Source: Novosphingobium beihaiense
GTDB taxonomy: Bacteria > Pseudomonadota > Alphaproteobacteria > Sphingomonadales > Sphingomonadaceae
Direction: 5' to 3'
Assembly (NCBI RefSeq): GCF_022832375.1
Contig: NZ_JALHLG010000028.1
Coordinates: 1 to 54,198, forward strand
Length of the DNA: 54,198 nucleotides
Shown here: positions 23,046 to 31,749 of the stretch, one piece after another
How the letters are laid out: each line of letters begins with the position of its first letter
How positions within the stretch are numbered: the stretch's first letter is position 1
Made by a program: the position numbers and the translations under genes
The notes under the pieces: generated by a model
What the model was told of the DNA's origin: nothing
What the model saw: the letters and a program-made list of their open reading frames with translations, nothing else
Database searches by the model: none

Positions 23046-23417
23046 ATGCATCTAGACCACGATCCCGCCGCCGCTGCCTGCCCCGAAATCACGTTCGACG
23101 ATTTTCTCAAAGTCGATATCCGTGTGGGCACGGTGGTGGCGGCGGAAGTCTATGAGGGTGCGCGCAAGCCCAGTTACAAGCTGCGGATCGATTTCGGCCC
23201 CGGCATCGGCGAGAAGAAGAGCGTCGGGCAAGTCGCGGCGCTCTATTCGCCCGAGGAACTGGTCGGGCGTCAGGTGGCGGCCGTGGTGAACTTTCCCCGG
23301 CGCCAGATTGGTAAGGCCGTTTCCGAAGTGCTGACGCTCGGCTTTGCGGATGAGGAGGCGCGGGTGACGCTCTTTTCGCCCGATAAGCCCGTGCCGGACG
23401 GCTCCCGGCTGTTCTGA
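23046..23417 (+). CDS. csaA: CsaA-like tRNA-binding-domain protein
   Basis: 123 residues, essentially a single EMAP/OB-type tRNA-binding fold: FDDFLKVDIRVGTVVAAEV at the start, KKSVGQVAALY and AVVNFPRRQIGKAVSEVLTLG later. CsaA proteins are small dimers described as secretion-related chaperones, also able to bind tRNA. The ATG abuts the pccA stop (TAAATG) and its TGA overlaps the next ATG, so it is in the pccA transcription unit. A role in carboxylase function is not evident. Confidence 0.85.
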   Translation: MHLDHDPAAAACPEITFDDFLKVDIRVGTVVAAEVYEGARKPSYKLRIDFGPGIGEKKSVGQVAALYSPEELVGRQVAAVVNFPRRQIGKAVSEVLTLGFADEEARVTLFSPDKPVPDGSRLF

Positions 23418-24205
23418 TGGCGAGCTTCGGCCAAGTGCTGTCCGGCGCGGAAGTGCTGGAGGATGGGTTGGCGCTGGATGTGCCCGAGAGCTGGCATCAG
23501 GGGCGCACGGCCTATGGCGGCTTTTCCGCCGCGTTGACGCTGGCCGTGGCGCAGCAGGCGGGCGGCGAGGGGTTGCCGCCGCTACGCTCGGCGCAAATGG
23601 CGATGATGGCGCCCGTCAATGGCGGTGTTGAGGTGCGCGCCCGGATCGAGCGGGCCGGGCGCAATGCGATCTGGATTTCCTCTGCGATACATGGCGAGAA
23701 GGGGCTGGCTTTCAGCGCCAGCTTCGTTTTCATGGGCGCTGTCGAGAGCGCGTTGCACATCAACGAGCGGCCCGTTCCCGAGGGGCTCGTGCCTGCGGAT
23801 GAGGCGCATCCGGTAGCCTATACCCGCCATACACCGGCGTTCCTTGCCAGCCATTTCGAGACACGCCACGCGCTGCCGCCATCTGCGGAACGGCGGCCGG
23901 AGATGTGCCGCTGGGTCCGTTTGGCCGAGCGCGATGGGATCGATCCGATGGTGGAACTGCTGCTTGTCGGCGATGCCCTGCCGCCGGGCGTGATGCCGCT
24001 GATGCATGCGGCCGTGCCGGTTTCGACGATGCACTGGCAGGTGAACCTGCTAACCCCGGCGCCGCGCACGCGCGATGGCTGGTGGCTGATGCGCTCTATC
24101 GGCGACTATGCCGAAAAGGGGTGTTCAAGCGAGCGTGAGGCAACCTGGAACGCATCGGGCGAACCGGTGATGGCGGGGATGCAGTCGATCGCGCTGTTCG
24201 GCTGA
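23417..24205 (+). CDS. Acyl-CoA thioesterase family protein (double hotdog)
   Basis: 262 residues with two hotdog-like halves: an N-terminal WHQGRTAYGGFSAALTLAVAQQ segment typical of the 4HBT_3/TesB-like group and a C-terminal WWLMRSIGDYAEKGCSSEREATWNASGEPV half. It probably hydrolyses acyl-CoA thioesters. Coupled to csaA by TGATG and last in the pccA unit, it could relieve CoA trapped as propionyl- or methylmalonyl-CoA; that is inference. It ends 18 bases before the convergent POT transporter. Confidence 0.8.
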   Translation: MASFGQVLSGAEVLEDGLALDVPESWHQGRTAYGGFSAALTLAVAQQAGGEGLPPLRSAQMAMMAPVNGGVEVRARIERAGRNAIWISSAIHGEKGLAFSASFVFMGAVESALHINERPVPEGLVPADEAHPVAYTRHTPAFLASHFETRHALPPSAERRPEMCRWVRLAERDGIDPMVELLLVGDALPPGVMPLMHAAVPVSTMHWQVNLLTPAPRTRDGWWLMRSIGDYAEKGCSSEREATWNASGEPVMAGMQSIALFG

Positions 24206-24223
24206 CGGGCGCGCTGTTCCTGC

Positions 24224-25618
24224 TCAGGCGGGCGCGGGCTCTTTCATCAACCGGTCTGCCAGGAACAGCTTGAACGCGCCGAAGCCCATGAAAGCGATGA
24301 CGGCCGATGCGACGTGGAGCAGCCAGAACTGCGTTGCGGGCATCGTTTCCAACAAAGTGCCGATCTTGCCCACCGCCAGATTGGCGCCGAAGAACGAGAG
24401 GTAATAGATCCCCACGATCGAGCCGGAGAGCGCGCGGGGGGACAGCCGGGTGAACAGTGCCAGGCTGACGGGCAGTACGTGTGCAAAGGCGATCGAGTTC
24501 ACAAGGTGGAACATCACCGGCCAGAACAGCCCGATCTTGCCCGATCCCTGTGTAGCAGCCGCGATATAGAGGCACAGGCCGCCCGCGATGCCGAAGGCGC
24601 AGCCGATGATCATCTTGCTCAGATCGTCCGGCTCCTTGCCGGTGCGCTTGCCGATCCACGCCCAGAATGCGGTTACGCCGACAAGCATCGAGAAGGAAAA
24701 GGCCGCATCGACAGTGATCATCCAGCTCGTGGGCAGCGTGATCCCGAAGAAGGTAAGCTGGAACTGCTGGTCCGCCCACACGAGGTAGGCATTGAAAATT
24801 TCCTGATTGGTCAGGAGCGACACTGCCATGATCGGCATTAGCAGCAATACGGCGGCCAGACGCGGGCCGTCTCCGCGTTGGAACCGGGCGCGCGGCTGCG
24901 CCGATGCAGGACGTTTGCCGCTGTCTGCCGGGAGCCAGGGGCGGGCATAGAGATAGAGCAGCAGTCCCAGGACCATGACCACGCCCGCGCAGCCGAAGCC
25001 CCAGTGCCAGCCCACTTCCTCGCCCAGCGTACCGGAAATAAGCGGTGCAACGATCACCGAGACGTTGATGAAGATGTAGAAGATCTGGAACGCCATGGCG
25101 CGGCGGTTGTCTTTCGGATCGTAAAGCTCGCCCACCTGGCTGGCGATATTGCCCTTGAACAGCCCGACGCCGATGACGAGCGCGATCAGCGCGAAGAGGA
25201 AGGCGCCTTCGATTGCCATCAGGAAATGGCCGAGCGACATGATCAGCCCGCCCGCGATCAGCGCGGCGCGGCGGCCCAGAAACAGGTCGGCCAGAATGCC
25301 GCCAAGGACCGGGGTGAGATAGACGAAAGCCGTGTAAAGGCCGAAGATCTCCGAAGCGAGCGGTTGCCCTTCCAGGCCGGGGAAGATGTGGGTCTTGAGC
25401 CATTCAAGCCCGATAACGCTTTCCTGATGGCCCGGCAGCAGCAGGTACTTGACCATATAGAGCGTCAGCAGCGTCTGCATCGAATAGTACGAGAAGCGTT
25501 CGCACCCTTCGACCAGTCCCAGAAAGCCGAGCCCCTTGGGGTGGCCGAGGAAGGCGCGGTCGTCGCGTCCGGCTTCCTCCGGAAAGTCGAGCTCAGGTGT
25601 CGCTTCGGCTGCTGTCAT
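24224..25618 (-). CDS. POT/PTR-family proton-dependent oligopeptide transporter
   Basis: 464 residues with about 12-14 membrane spans. The proton-coupling motif ExxERFxYY is intact as EGCERFSYY near residue 38, followed by the PTR signatures GGILADLFLGRR and FQIFYIFINVSVIVAPLISG. It imports di- or tripeptides with protons. It stands alone, with an inverted repeat TTGACG/CGTCAA about 75-90 bases upstream of the ATG as a possible operator. Confidence 0.9.
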   Translation of the reverse strand: MTAAEATPELDFPEEAGRDDRAFLGHPKGLGFLGLVEGCERFSYYSMQTLLTLYMVKYLLLPGHQESVIGLEWLKTHIFPGLEGQPLASEIFGLYTAFVYLTPVLGGILADLFLGRRAALIAGGLIMSLGHFLMAIEGAFLFALIALVIGVGLFKGNIASQVGELYDPKDNRRAMAFQIFYIFINVSVIVAPLISGTLGEEVGWHWGFGCAGVVMVLGLLLYLYARPWLPADSGKRPASAQPRARFQRGDGPRLAAVLLLMPIMAVSLLTNQEIFNAYLVWADQQFQLTFFGITLPTSWMITVDAAFSFSMLVGVTAFWAWIGKRTGKEPDDLSKMIIGCAFGIAGGLCLYIAAATQGSGKIGLFWPVMFHLVNSIAFAHVLPVSLALFTRLSPRALSGSIVGIYYLSFFGANLAVGKIGTLLETMPATQFWLLHVASAVIAFMGFGAFKLFLADRLMKEPAPA

Positions 25619-25692
25619 GCGGTTTTTCTCTCGTGACCCGTAATTATCTTATTGCTTTGCGTAACACGGATACGCGTGCGCGCAATGTCACG

Positions 25693-25710
25693 TTGACGTC
25701 ATGGCGTCAA
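25693..25710. promoter_or_regulatory. Inverted repeat upstream of the POT transporter
   Basis: TTGACG and CGTCAA form 6-bp arms around a 6-base centre, and the embedded TGACGTCA is itself an 8-bp palindrome. It is 75-92 bases before the POT start codon on the minus strand, a normal operator position. Confidence 0.4.
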
Positions 25711-25731
25711 TTTTCGTTGGGACCTTTCAGG

Positions 25732-25762
25732 AAAATGGCGGCAGGCACAGGGCCTGCCGCCA
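25732..25762 (-). terminator. Rho-independent terminator of aroK-aroB
   Basis: TGGCGGCAGGC (25736-25746) and GCCTGCCGCCA (25752-25762) form a perfect 11-bp stem with a 5-base loop. Read on the minus strand the stem is followed by TTTTCC. It lies about 180 bases beyond the aroB stop. Confidence 0.75.
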
Positions 25763-25940
25763 GAGCGTTGCGCCCGGGGATTCTGGAAAGGCGCAGCGGC
25801 TGTCCGCAGGGTTCACAAGAATCGGGCCTGCGGGACGCGGACTATTGAAGACCGGCCGGATGACGGCTGTTGTGACGGCGGCTGCGCCTCGGCCCGGGCG
25901 ATGCACGGGATGGCGAATCCGGCGGGAAAATCCCGCAGTG

Positions 25941-27056
25941 TCAGGCCGCTTCGCGCGAGAGTTCCGCGTCGAGGAAGGCTGCAACATCATCGAGCGACAC
26001 GTCCTTCGCCAGATAAGTATGCCCGATGCCCTTCATCAGCAGGAAGGGCAGGGTGCCTGCATCCATCTTCTTGTCGTGCAGCATGTGCTTCACGAGACCG
26101 GCGCCATCGCAATCGAGTTGCAGGGCTTTGAGGCTGGCGGGCAGGCCGATGCTGCCGATATGCCGGGCGACATGTTCGGCGCTGGCTTGCGGCATAAGGC
26201 CGAGATGGGCGGAATAGCGGGCCGCCAGCACCATGCCCAGCGCCACGCCTTCGCCGTGCAGCAGGCGCGCGGAGAAGCCGGTTTCGGCTTCCAGGGCGTG
26301 GCCGAACGTATGGCCAAGATTGAGCAGGGCGCGTTTGCCCGTCGTTTCGAATTCGTCCTCCGCCACGATCCGCGCCTTGGCCGCGACGGAGTGTGCGACG
26401 GCGTATTCGCGCAGGGCTCCGTCGCCCGCGATCATCTTCGCGCCGTTGGCATCACACCAGGCGAAGAAATCGGCATCGTCGATCAGCCCGTATTTGATCA
26501 CTTCGGCATAGCCCGCGCGCAACTCCCGCTCGGGCAGGGTTTCCAATGCCGAAAGATCGGCCAGAACCAGCGAAGGCTGGTGGAAGGCACCGACGAGGTT
26601 CTTGCCCGCGGGCGTATTGATCGCGGTCTTGCCGCCCACGCTCGAATCGACTTGCGCCAGCAGGGTGGTGGGTACCTGAATGAACTTGCAGCCGCGTTTG
26701 AGCACCGAGGCGCAGAACCCGGTGAGATCGCCGATCACGCCGCCGCCCAGCGCGATAATGTGATCGCCGCGCTCGACTTCGAGGCTGAGCAGCCAGTTCA
26801 CCGTGGCGGCGAGTTCTTCCCAGGATTTGGTCTGCTCGCCTGGCGGAAGGATGCGCCAGTGCGGCTCATGCCCGTTTTCGCGCAGACTGGTTTCGACCAC
26901 TTCGCCCCAGGCAGCATGGACATGGGCGTCAGTGACGACCGGCACCGTCCGTTTGCGCAGGCGGCCGCGGCAATGCGGCACCAGTTCAGCCAGAAGGCCC
27001 GCGCCCACGCGGACTTCATAGGGGCGCCCGGCGATATCAACGGAGATCACAGCCAT
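25941..27056 (-). CDS. aroB: 3-Dehydroquinate synthase
   Basis: Second step of the shikimate pathway, converting DAHP to 3-dehydroquinate with NAD and a divalent metal. The 371 residues carry HIIALGGGVIGDLTGFCASVLKRG, PTTLLAQVDSSVGGKTAIN, AEVIKYGLIDD and the metal-ligand HTFGHALE. It overlaps the 3' end of aroK by 10 bases on the same strand, the standard aroKB pair. Confidence 0.97.
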   Translation of the reverse strand: MAVISVDIAGRPYEVRVGAGLLAELVPHCRGRLRKRTVPVVTDAHVHAAWGEVVETSLRENGHEPHWRILPPGEQTKSWEELAATVNWLLSLEVERGDHIIALGGGVIGDLTGFCASVLKRGCKFIQVPTTLLAQVDSSVGGKTAINTPAGKNLVGAFHQPSLVLADLSALETLPERELRAGYAEVIKYGLIDDADFFAWCDANGAKMIAGDGALREYAVAHSVAAKARIVAEDEFETTGKRALLNLGHTFGHALEAETGFSARLLHGEGVALGMVLAARYSAHLGLMPQASAEHVARHIGSIGLPASLKALQLDCDGAGLVKHMLHDKKMDAGTLPFLLMKGIGHTYLAKDVSLDDVAAFLDAELSREAA

Positions 27057-27646
27057 TGCGAAATTCCCTGAAGCACCTTGTTGATGGTCTGCACGTGCGG
27101 CCCGCTGCCGCTGAGGACGTGGATCGGCGCCTGCGAATAGTGCGGTTCGCGCTCGGTGCGCAGGCGGGCGAGTATCTCGCGCGGATCACCCTGCTTGAGC
27201 AAGGGGCGATTGTCCTTGCGCGCGGTGCGGTCCACCAGCGTGTCGATCTCACTGTCGAGCCATACGGTGATTGCCTTGTCCAGGATCAGCGCGCGGGTTT
27301 CCGCATTGCAGAATGCACCGCCGCCCGTGGCGATGACGATGCGGCTTCCCGGGCGGTTTCCCGCGTCGCCGGTGCTTTCGCTCATCAGGCGGGCGATAAC
27401 CCGGCGTTCGCCATCGCGGAAGTAATCTTCGCCGTAAGTCTCGAACATTTCCGGGATGGTCATTTGAGCGGAGCGTTCGATTTCCTCATCGGCATCGACG
27501 AAAGCGCAATCCAGCAACATGGCCAGCCGCTTGCCCACGCTCGACTTGCCGACGCCCATCATGCCCACGAGCACGATCGGCCGGTCTATGCGCCGCGCCA
27601 GCTCTGCGATCTCCTGAGCGGAGAAGCGGGTTTGTTGAACGTCCAT
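27047..27646 (-). CDS. aroK: Shikimate kinase
   Basis: Phosphorylates shikimate at O3. The P-loop is GMMGVGKSS; the substrate-binding Asp is in FVDADEEIE, followed by GGGAFCN and RPLLKQGD. The ATG at 27646 (MDVQQTRFSAQEIA) gives 199 residues; upstream codons in frame run through the divergent promoter and are rejected. It is 58 bases from the divergently transcribed small ORF. Confidence 0.95.
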   Translation of the reverse strand: MDVQQTRFSAQEIAELARRIDRPIVLVGMMGVGKSSVGKRLAMLLDCAFVDADEEIERSAQMTIPEMFETYGEDYFRDGERRVIARLMSESTGDAGNRPGSRIVIATGGGAFCNAETRALILDKAITVWLDSEIDTLVDRTARKDNRPLLKQGDPREILARLRTEREPHYSQAPIHVLSGSGPHVQTINKVLQGISQWL

Positions 27647-27704
27647 TGCCCCACCGCCTATAGTTGCGCTAGGTCGCAGCGCAAGCATCGGTGAAGGAAG
27701 GCGA

Positions 27705-27863
27705 GTGACGATCGAAATGCGCGGACGGGGGTTCCTGTGGGTGATGGCCCTGGCCGTTTCGCTGGCTGCGGTTGCCGTGGGCACCTTTGCGTGGGTCGAT
27801 GCCGGACGCACGCCGGTGCACGATATTGTGCAGCCGGTGGCGGTTCCGGAGTTGGCGCAATGA
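27705..27863 (+). CDS. Small single-span membrane or secreted protein, unknown
   Basis: 52 residues from a GTG with AAGGAAGGCGA upstream. The segment WVMALAVSLAAVAVGTFAW (about 12-30) is a signal anchor, with a short tail ending VAVPELAQ. Its stop overlaps the next start codon (ATGA), so it is probably translated together with the large periplasmic protein downstream. The GTG, good ribosome site and overlap argue for a real gene; I recognise no family. Confidence 0.6.
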   Translation: MTIEMRGRGFLWVMALAVSLAAVAVGTFAWVDAGRTPVHDIVQPVAVPELAQ

Positions 27864-29713
27864 GGGGCGTTTACCTGCTGGCCGGTGCCGCGCTGGCGCT
27901 GACTTCCGTATGGGTGGCGGCGCAGGATGCGCCCGAATCGCTGCTTCCCAAGATGTTTCAGGATCCCGCTCCGGCCACGCAGGCGCCGCCGCGCCCGGCT
28001 CCGGTGAAATCATCGGCTCCGAAAGCCGCCGCGTCTGAGCGCGCCGAATCCACGGCTGTGGTTCAACCGCTTCCCGGTGAGACCGGAGCGCCTGCGGCTG
28101 AAGGCAATGGCAAGACGCTCAAGCGTGTCCCCACTCTGGAGGAACTGGCGAAAATGACGCCGGATGACTTCCAGGATCTGCTCGGCAGCAATGTGGTGTT
28201 CGATACGCCGCCGCAGGCCCGCCGCTCGATGGCGCGTGCCGGGCTGCTGGATGAAAGCGAAGGCGGGCTCCCGGCGGACTCGCTGGCGGGTGAGGACGCC
28301 CAGATGGTCGAAACCGTGCTTTCGGGAGACAAAGGCGCGCTGGTTTCGCGCTGGGGGCACATTCTGCTGCGGCGTGCACTGGTATCGCGTCTGCAGCCGC
28401 CTGAAGGCATGACGCCGCAGGATTTTCTGGCGCTGCGCGTCGGCCTGTTGCTGCGCATGGGCGAAACCGATGCCGCGCGCGCCGTGCTGCAGGACATGGA
28501 CATTGCCGATTATACTCCGGCCATCGGCAGCACAGCTCTGGAAGTCTACGAAAAGACCGCCGATTTCACGGGGCTGTGTCCCGTCATGGCCACGCAGGGC
28601 AGCTTGCAGGACAGTCCCGAATGGAATGCCGCCAAGACTGTGTGCCAGGCCTTTCGCGGTAACAGTGCTTCGGCTCTTTCCACGCTGGACCGCGATATGT
28701 CGCGCGGCACGATGCCCAAGATCGATCTGCTGCTGGCCCAGCGCTATGCCGGGGCGGCGGGCAAATCGCGGCGTGCGGTGACGATCGAATGGGACAACGT
28801 GCAGGCGCTGACCCCATGGCGCTACGGCATGGCGATCGGCGTTGGGCTGGAACCGCCTGCGCGGCTGCTAGACAAGGCAGGGCCGGAGTACAGCTATGTG
28901 ACGGCCTTGGCGCCGATGGTCGGCCTGGAGCGGCGTGCGGCAGCGGCCGATCAGGCGGGAGCGGCGGGCGTGCTTTCCAATTCGGCCATGGTCGATCTCT
29001 ATTCGCAGATTTACGCCGATCCCGGCGTGACAGGCGATTGGCAGGACCGGGCCGAAAACCTGCGCGATGCCTATGCTCTGCCGGATGCACAAGCGCGTCT
29101 GGCGGCGATGCAGAGCTTGTGGAACGGCACGGGATCGGATTCCGTGCGTTATGCCCGGCAAGTGCTCACCGCAGCGGCTGCGGCGCGCATGCCTGCGGAC
29201 GAGGAACTGGCTGGTGAATCCGCGCCTTTGATCACCTCCATGCTCTCTGCCGGATACGACGCGAACGCGGTGCGATGGGCCAGTGTGGTGCCTGCGGGCA
29301 GCGAGAGCTGGGGCCTGCTGATGCTGGCGGCACCGGGACGGAACGCTCCGGCCGATACCAGCGCGCTCGATACATTCATCGCTGCCGATGAAAGTGCGGG
29401 CAAGCGCAAGGCTGCCTTCCTGGTAGCAGGGCTTGCCGGGCTGGAGCGGCTCGGGGCGGATGAGACCGGGCGCTATTCCAACGACATGTCGCTGGACCTT
29501 GGCCGGAGTTCACGCTGGACCAGTGCCATCGACAGTGCAGCCCGGCGCGGCGATTCCGCAAGTGTGATACTGCTCGCCGGTTTTGGCATGCAGGGAACCA
29601 GCTGGAGCCGTATGACGCCGCGCTATCTGTTCCATATCGTCTCCGCGCTGCGGCAGGTCGGGTTCGAGGGCGAAGCGCGCATGATCGCTGCGGAAGCCGT
29701 TGCCCGGGGCTGA
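27860..29713 (+). CDS. Large exported helical-repeat protein, unknown
   Basis: 617 residues from the ATG that overlaps the small ORF stop. An N-terminal signal peptide (about 1-21, ending VAAQ) is followed by an Ala/Pro-rich linker to about residue 80. The rest is alanine-rich helices resembling a TPR-like solenoid (for example LALRVGLLLRMGETDAARAVL). No catalytic motif is visible. The order aroK // small ORF, this gene, xerD suggests a conserved housekeeping neighbourhood, but its role is unknown; a scaffold in the periplasm is a guess. Confidence 0.75.
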   Translation: MRGVYLLAGAALALTSVWVAAQDAPESLLPKMFQDPAPATQAPPRPAPVKSSAPKAAASERAESTAVVQPLPGETGAPAAEGNGKTLKRVPTLEELAKMTPDDFQDLLGSNVVFDTPPQARRSMARAGLLDESEGGLPADSLAGEDAQMVETVLSGDKGALVSRWGHILLRRALVSRLQPPEGMTPQDFLALRVGLLLRMGETDAARAVLQDMDIADYTPAIGSTALEVYEKTADFTGLCPVMATQGSLQDSPEWNAAKTVCQAFRGNSASALSTLDRDMSRGTMPKIDLLLAQRYAGAAGKSRRAVTIEWDNVQALTPWRYGMAIGVGLEPPARLLDKAGPEYSYVTALAPMVGLERRAAAADQAGAAGVLSNSAMVDLYSQIYADPGVTGDWQDRAENLRDAYALPDAQARLAAMQSLWNGTGSDSVRYARQVLTAAAAARMPADEELAGESAPLITSMLSAGYDANAVRWASVVPAGSESWGLLMLAAPGRNAPADTSALDTFIAADESAGKRKAAFLVAGLAGLERLGADETGRYSNDMSLDLGRSSRWTSAIDSAARRGDSASVILLAGFGMQGTSWSRMTPRYLFHIVSALRQVGFEGEARMIAAEAVARG

Positions 29714-29720
29714 AGGCGCG

Positions 29721-30620
29721 ATGGCGGGAGAGAGCCTCGCCGAGCGTTTTCTGGCGATGCTGGCTGCAGAACGCGGCGCTGCCGCGAATACTCTGGCTGC
29801 CTATCGCCGCGATCTGGACGCGGCACGCAAGGTGTTAGGCGATCTGGCCTCTGCGGACGGGGCTGCACTGGCCGGGCTGGGCGAGGCCTGGAGTGGGCTG
29901 GCCGCATCTAGCTTGGCTCGTAAATGTTCCGCGCTGCGGCAATTCTACGGTTTCCTCGTTGATGAGGGAATCCGGATGGACGATCCGTCCGGTTCGCTGC
30001 CGCGTCCCCGCACGCGCCGTCCGCTGCCCCGCGTGCTCGGCCGCGAGGATGTTGAGCGTTTTCTGGTGCTGGCGGAAGAGGAAGCCTGTTCTGACCGGCC
30101 TGATGCCATTCGCCTGCTGACGCTGCTGGAGCTGCTCTACGGGTCCGGCTTGCGGGCTACCGAACTGGTGTCGCTTCCCGTGGCGGCGGTGCCGCGCGAT
30201 GCGCCTTTTCTGCACGTGACGGGGAAGGGGGGGCAGCAGCGCATGGTTCCAGTCAGCACCCGGGCCCGCACAGCGCTTTCACGCTGGCTGGCGGTGCGGA
30301 AGGGCGGTTCGAAGTATTTGTTCCCCTCAAGCGGGGCTAGCGGGCATCTGACCCGTGTGCGTCTGTTCCAGCTGTTGAAGGCGCTTGCCGTGCGGGCAGA
30401 CATCGATCCCTCCCGGGTTTCGCCGCATGTGCTGCGCCACGCTTTTGCCACGCATCTGCTGGAAGGCGGTGCGGACTTGCGTGTGCTGCAGATGTTGCTG
30501 GGGCATGCCGATATCGCTACGACCCAGATTTACACGCATGTCGACAGCGCGCGGCTCGTGGCGCTTGTCAATGCCCGGCATCCCTTGGCGGAAAAGGGGG
30601 GCGCTGCGCACGAACTGTAA
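29721..30620 (+). CDS. xerD: Tyrosine recombinase XerD
   Basis: Chromosome-dimer resolvase acting at dif with XerC. The 299 residues have an N-terminal SAM-like domain and the full catalytic set: R145 (GSGLRATEL), K169 (TGKGGQQR), H236 and R239 (HVLRHAFATHLL), H262 (LGHADI) and Y271 (TTQIYTHV). The ATG at 29721 is seven bases beyond the previous stop. XerD rather than XerC is chosen from its place next to aroK and its sequence; no phage genes accompany it. Confidence 0.88.
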   Translation: MAGESLAERFLAMLAAERGAAANTLAAYRRDLDAARKVLGDLASADGAALAGLGEAWSGLAASSLARKCSALRQFYGFLVDEGIRMDDPSGSLPRPRTRRPLPRVLGREDVERFLVLAEEEACSDRPDAIRLLTLLELLYGSGLRATELVSLPVAAVPRDAPFLHVTGKGGQQRMVPVSTRARTALSRWLAVRKGGSKYLFPSSGASGHLTRVRLFQLLKALAVRADIDPSRVSPHVLRHAFATHLLEGGADLRVLQMLLGHADIATTQIYTHVDSARLVALVNARHPLAEKGGAAHEL

Positions 30621-30663
30621 GGCAGGGCGACACCTTGCGGGGCCGGTTTTGTTCCGTGCAACG

Positions 30664-30693
30664 AAAAGGGGCGGCGAGTTCCCCCGCCGCCCC
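30664..30693 (-). terminator. Rho-independent terminator of the Flp pilin gene
   Basis: GGGGCGGCG (30668-30676) and CGCCGCCCC (30685-30693) form a 9-bp stem; on the minus strand the hairpin is followed by TTTT. It lies 26 bases beyond the pilin stop and may also stop xerD transcripts from the other side. Confidence 0.8.
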
Positions 30694-30718
30694 AATATGT
30701 CTTCTCGTCAAAGCCGAC

Positions 30719-30892
30719 TTACTTGTTGGTGTCAGCCATGGTCGAGGAGGTCTTTTCGAAGGTCGAGGTGAGCTGCGAGCCCATGCCCTGCATGGCGGCG
30801 ATCGCGGCAACGGCGATGAGGGCGGCGATCAGGCCGTATTCGATAGCGGTTGCGCCTTCTTCGTTACGGCGCAGCTTGGCGAGAAACTTCAT
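30719..30892 (-). CDS. Flp/Fap-type prepilin (class IVb pilin)
   Basis: 57 residues. A short basic leader MKFLAKLRRNEEG is followed by the prepilin peptidase site G/ATAIEY, with Glu and Tyr at +5 and +6, then one hydrophobic helix LIAALIAVAAIAAMQGMG. Such pilins form the bundle-forming fibres assembled by Tad secretion systems and promote surface attachment. AGGAGA lies just before the ATG and a terminator follows. No tad/cpa genes are in the window, so it must use machinery encoded elsewhere. Confidence 0.88.
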   Translation of the reverse strand: MKFLAKLRRNEEGATAIEYGLIAALIAVAAIAAMQGMGSQLTSTFEKTSSTMADTNK

Positions 30893-31016
30893 AGTGGTCT
30901 CCTGATGATGCAGTCTTCTGTACCCGTTCCGCCGCGCTTCAACCTGACTGCCGCGCTTCGGACATGCTGTTGACTACGGGGAATATCTTGAAAAAAGCTT
31001 AAGTCAGGAACGAACG

Positions 31017-31205
31017 CTATTTGCCGTTGATGGCGTCTGACGATTTGGTCGAAACGTCGTCCCACATGGAAATGGTCTCGGTCGCCAGCCCCTGCATGGC
31101 CAGGAAGATGACCAGCACGATCATGCCGAGGATTATGCCGTATTCCACTGAGGATGTTCCCCGCGTGTCGCGAAGGATATTTGAAAGGCTCTGTAAGCGT
31201 GCCAT
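31017..31205 (-). CDS. Second Flp-type prepilin or pseudopilin
   Basis: 62 residues from the ATG at 31205: basic leader MARLQSLSNILRDTRG, cleavage site G/TSSVEY, then the hydrophobic helix GIILGMIVLVIFLAMQGLA. It resembles the pilin 124 bases downstream but has a different tail, suggesting an ancient duplication or a minor pilin. The frame extends upstream to 31244 without conserved sequence. No terminator is obvious between the two, so they may be co-transcribed. Confidence 0.8.
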   Translation of the reverse strand: MARLQSLSNILRDTRGTSSVEYGIILGMIVLVIFLAMQGLATETISMWDDVSTKSSDAINGK

Positions 31206-31265
31206 GCCCACCCTCGTTCGTGCCGGGGGGCGCCGAAGTCCCACGGCAGCGTTAATTTATCTCTA

Positions 31266-31736
31266 ATGGCATCGACAAAACTGGAAGATTTCTTGACACC
31301 TTTGCTTGTTACCGCAGTGGCTCTTGTCGGGCCGGACGGCACTATATTGATGCAGCAGCGCCGTTTCGCCGCCGTGCATGGAGGGCTATGGGAATTTCCG
31401 GGCGGCAAGCTTGAGCCGGGAGAAAGGCCGGAAACAGCAGCGGTTCGTGAACTGGAAGAGGAACTGGGCGTTCGAATCGATGCCGCTGCGCTTGAAACGG
31501 TGGGTTTTGCCAGCGGGATTACGGCAGCTTCCAAAGACAACACTGAATCTGCGCAACGGCCGCTTGTCATACTTCTTTACGCGTGCCGGACTTGGCAGGG
31601 CGTGCCAGATGCCCGCGATGCCGAAGCGATTGCGTGGGTTCGGCCCGATGCCATCGCTTCGCTGGAGATGCCGCCACTCGATTATCCACTCGCCGAGGCG
31701 CTGAACCGCTATCTGGGCGCATATTCTCGGCCATGA
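31266..31736 (+). CDS. mutT: Nudix hydrolase, MutT-like 8-oxo-dGTP diphosphatase
   Basis: 156 residues with the complete Nudix box GX5EX7REUXEEXGU from G47 to V69 (core REVLEEELG-type: RELEEELG). The start LLVTAVALVGPDGTILMQQR and HGGLWEFPGGKLEPGE are typical of MutT proteins that clean oxidised dGTP from the nucleotide pool. Other dNTP substrates are possible. It is divergent from the second pilin gene and followed by the tRNA array promoter. Confidence 0.85.
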   Translation: MASTKLEDFLTPLLVTAVALVGPDGTILMQQRRFAAVHGGLWEFPGGKLEPGERPETAAVRELEEELGVRIDAAALETVGFASGITAASKDNTESAQRPLVILLYACRTWQGVPDARDAEAIAWVRPDAIASLEMPPLDYPLAEALNRYLGAYSRP

Positions 31737-31749
31737 GGCAATATAGGCG

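Larger units (their letters stand above)
25619..25940. other. Intergenic region between POT transporter and aroB
   Basis: 322 bases with no convincing gene. It holds the POT promoter region on the right-to-left strand, the inverted repeat TTGACG (25693-25698)/CGTCAA (25705-25710), and the aroB terminator hairpin at 25732-25762. The bases from about 25763 to 25940 show nothing I can interpret. Confidence 0.6.

Noticed and set aside
29721..30620. Tyrosine recombinase as a mobile-element integrase
   Set aside because: Length, motif spacing and the aroK neighbourhood fit XerD; no attachment repeats or phage genes accompany it.
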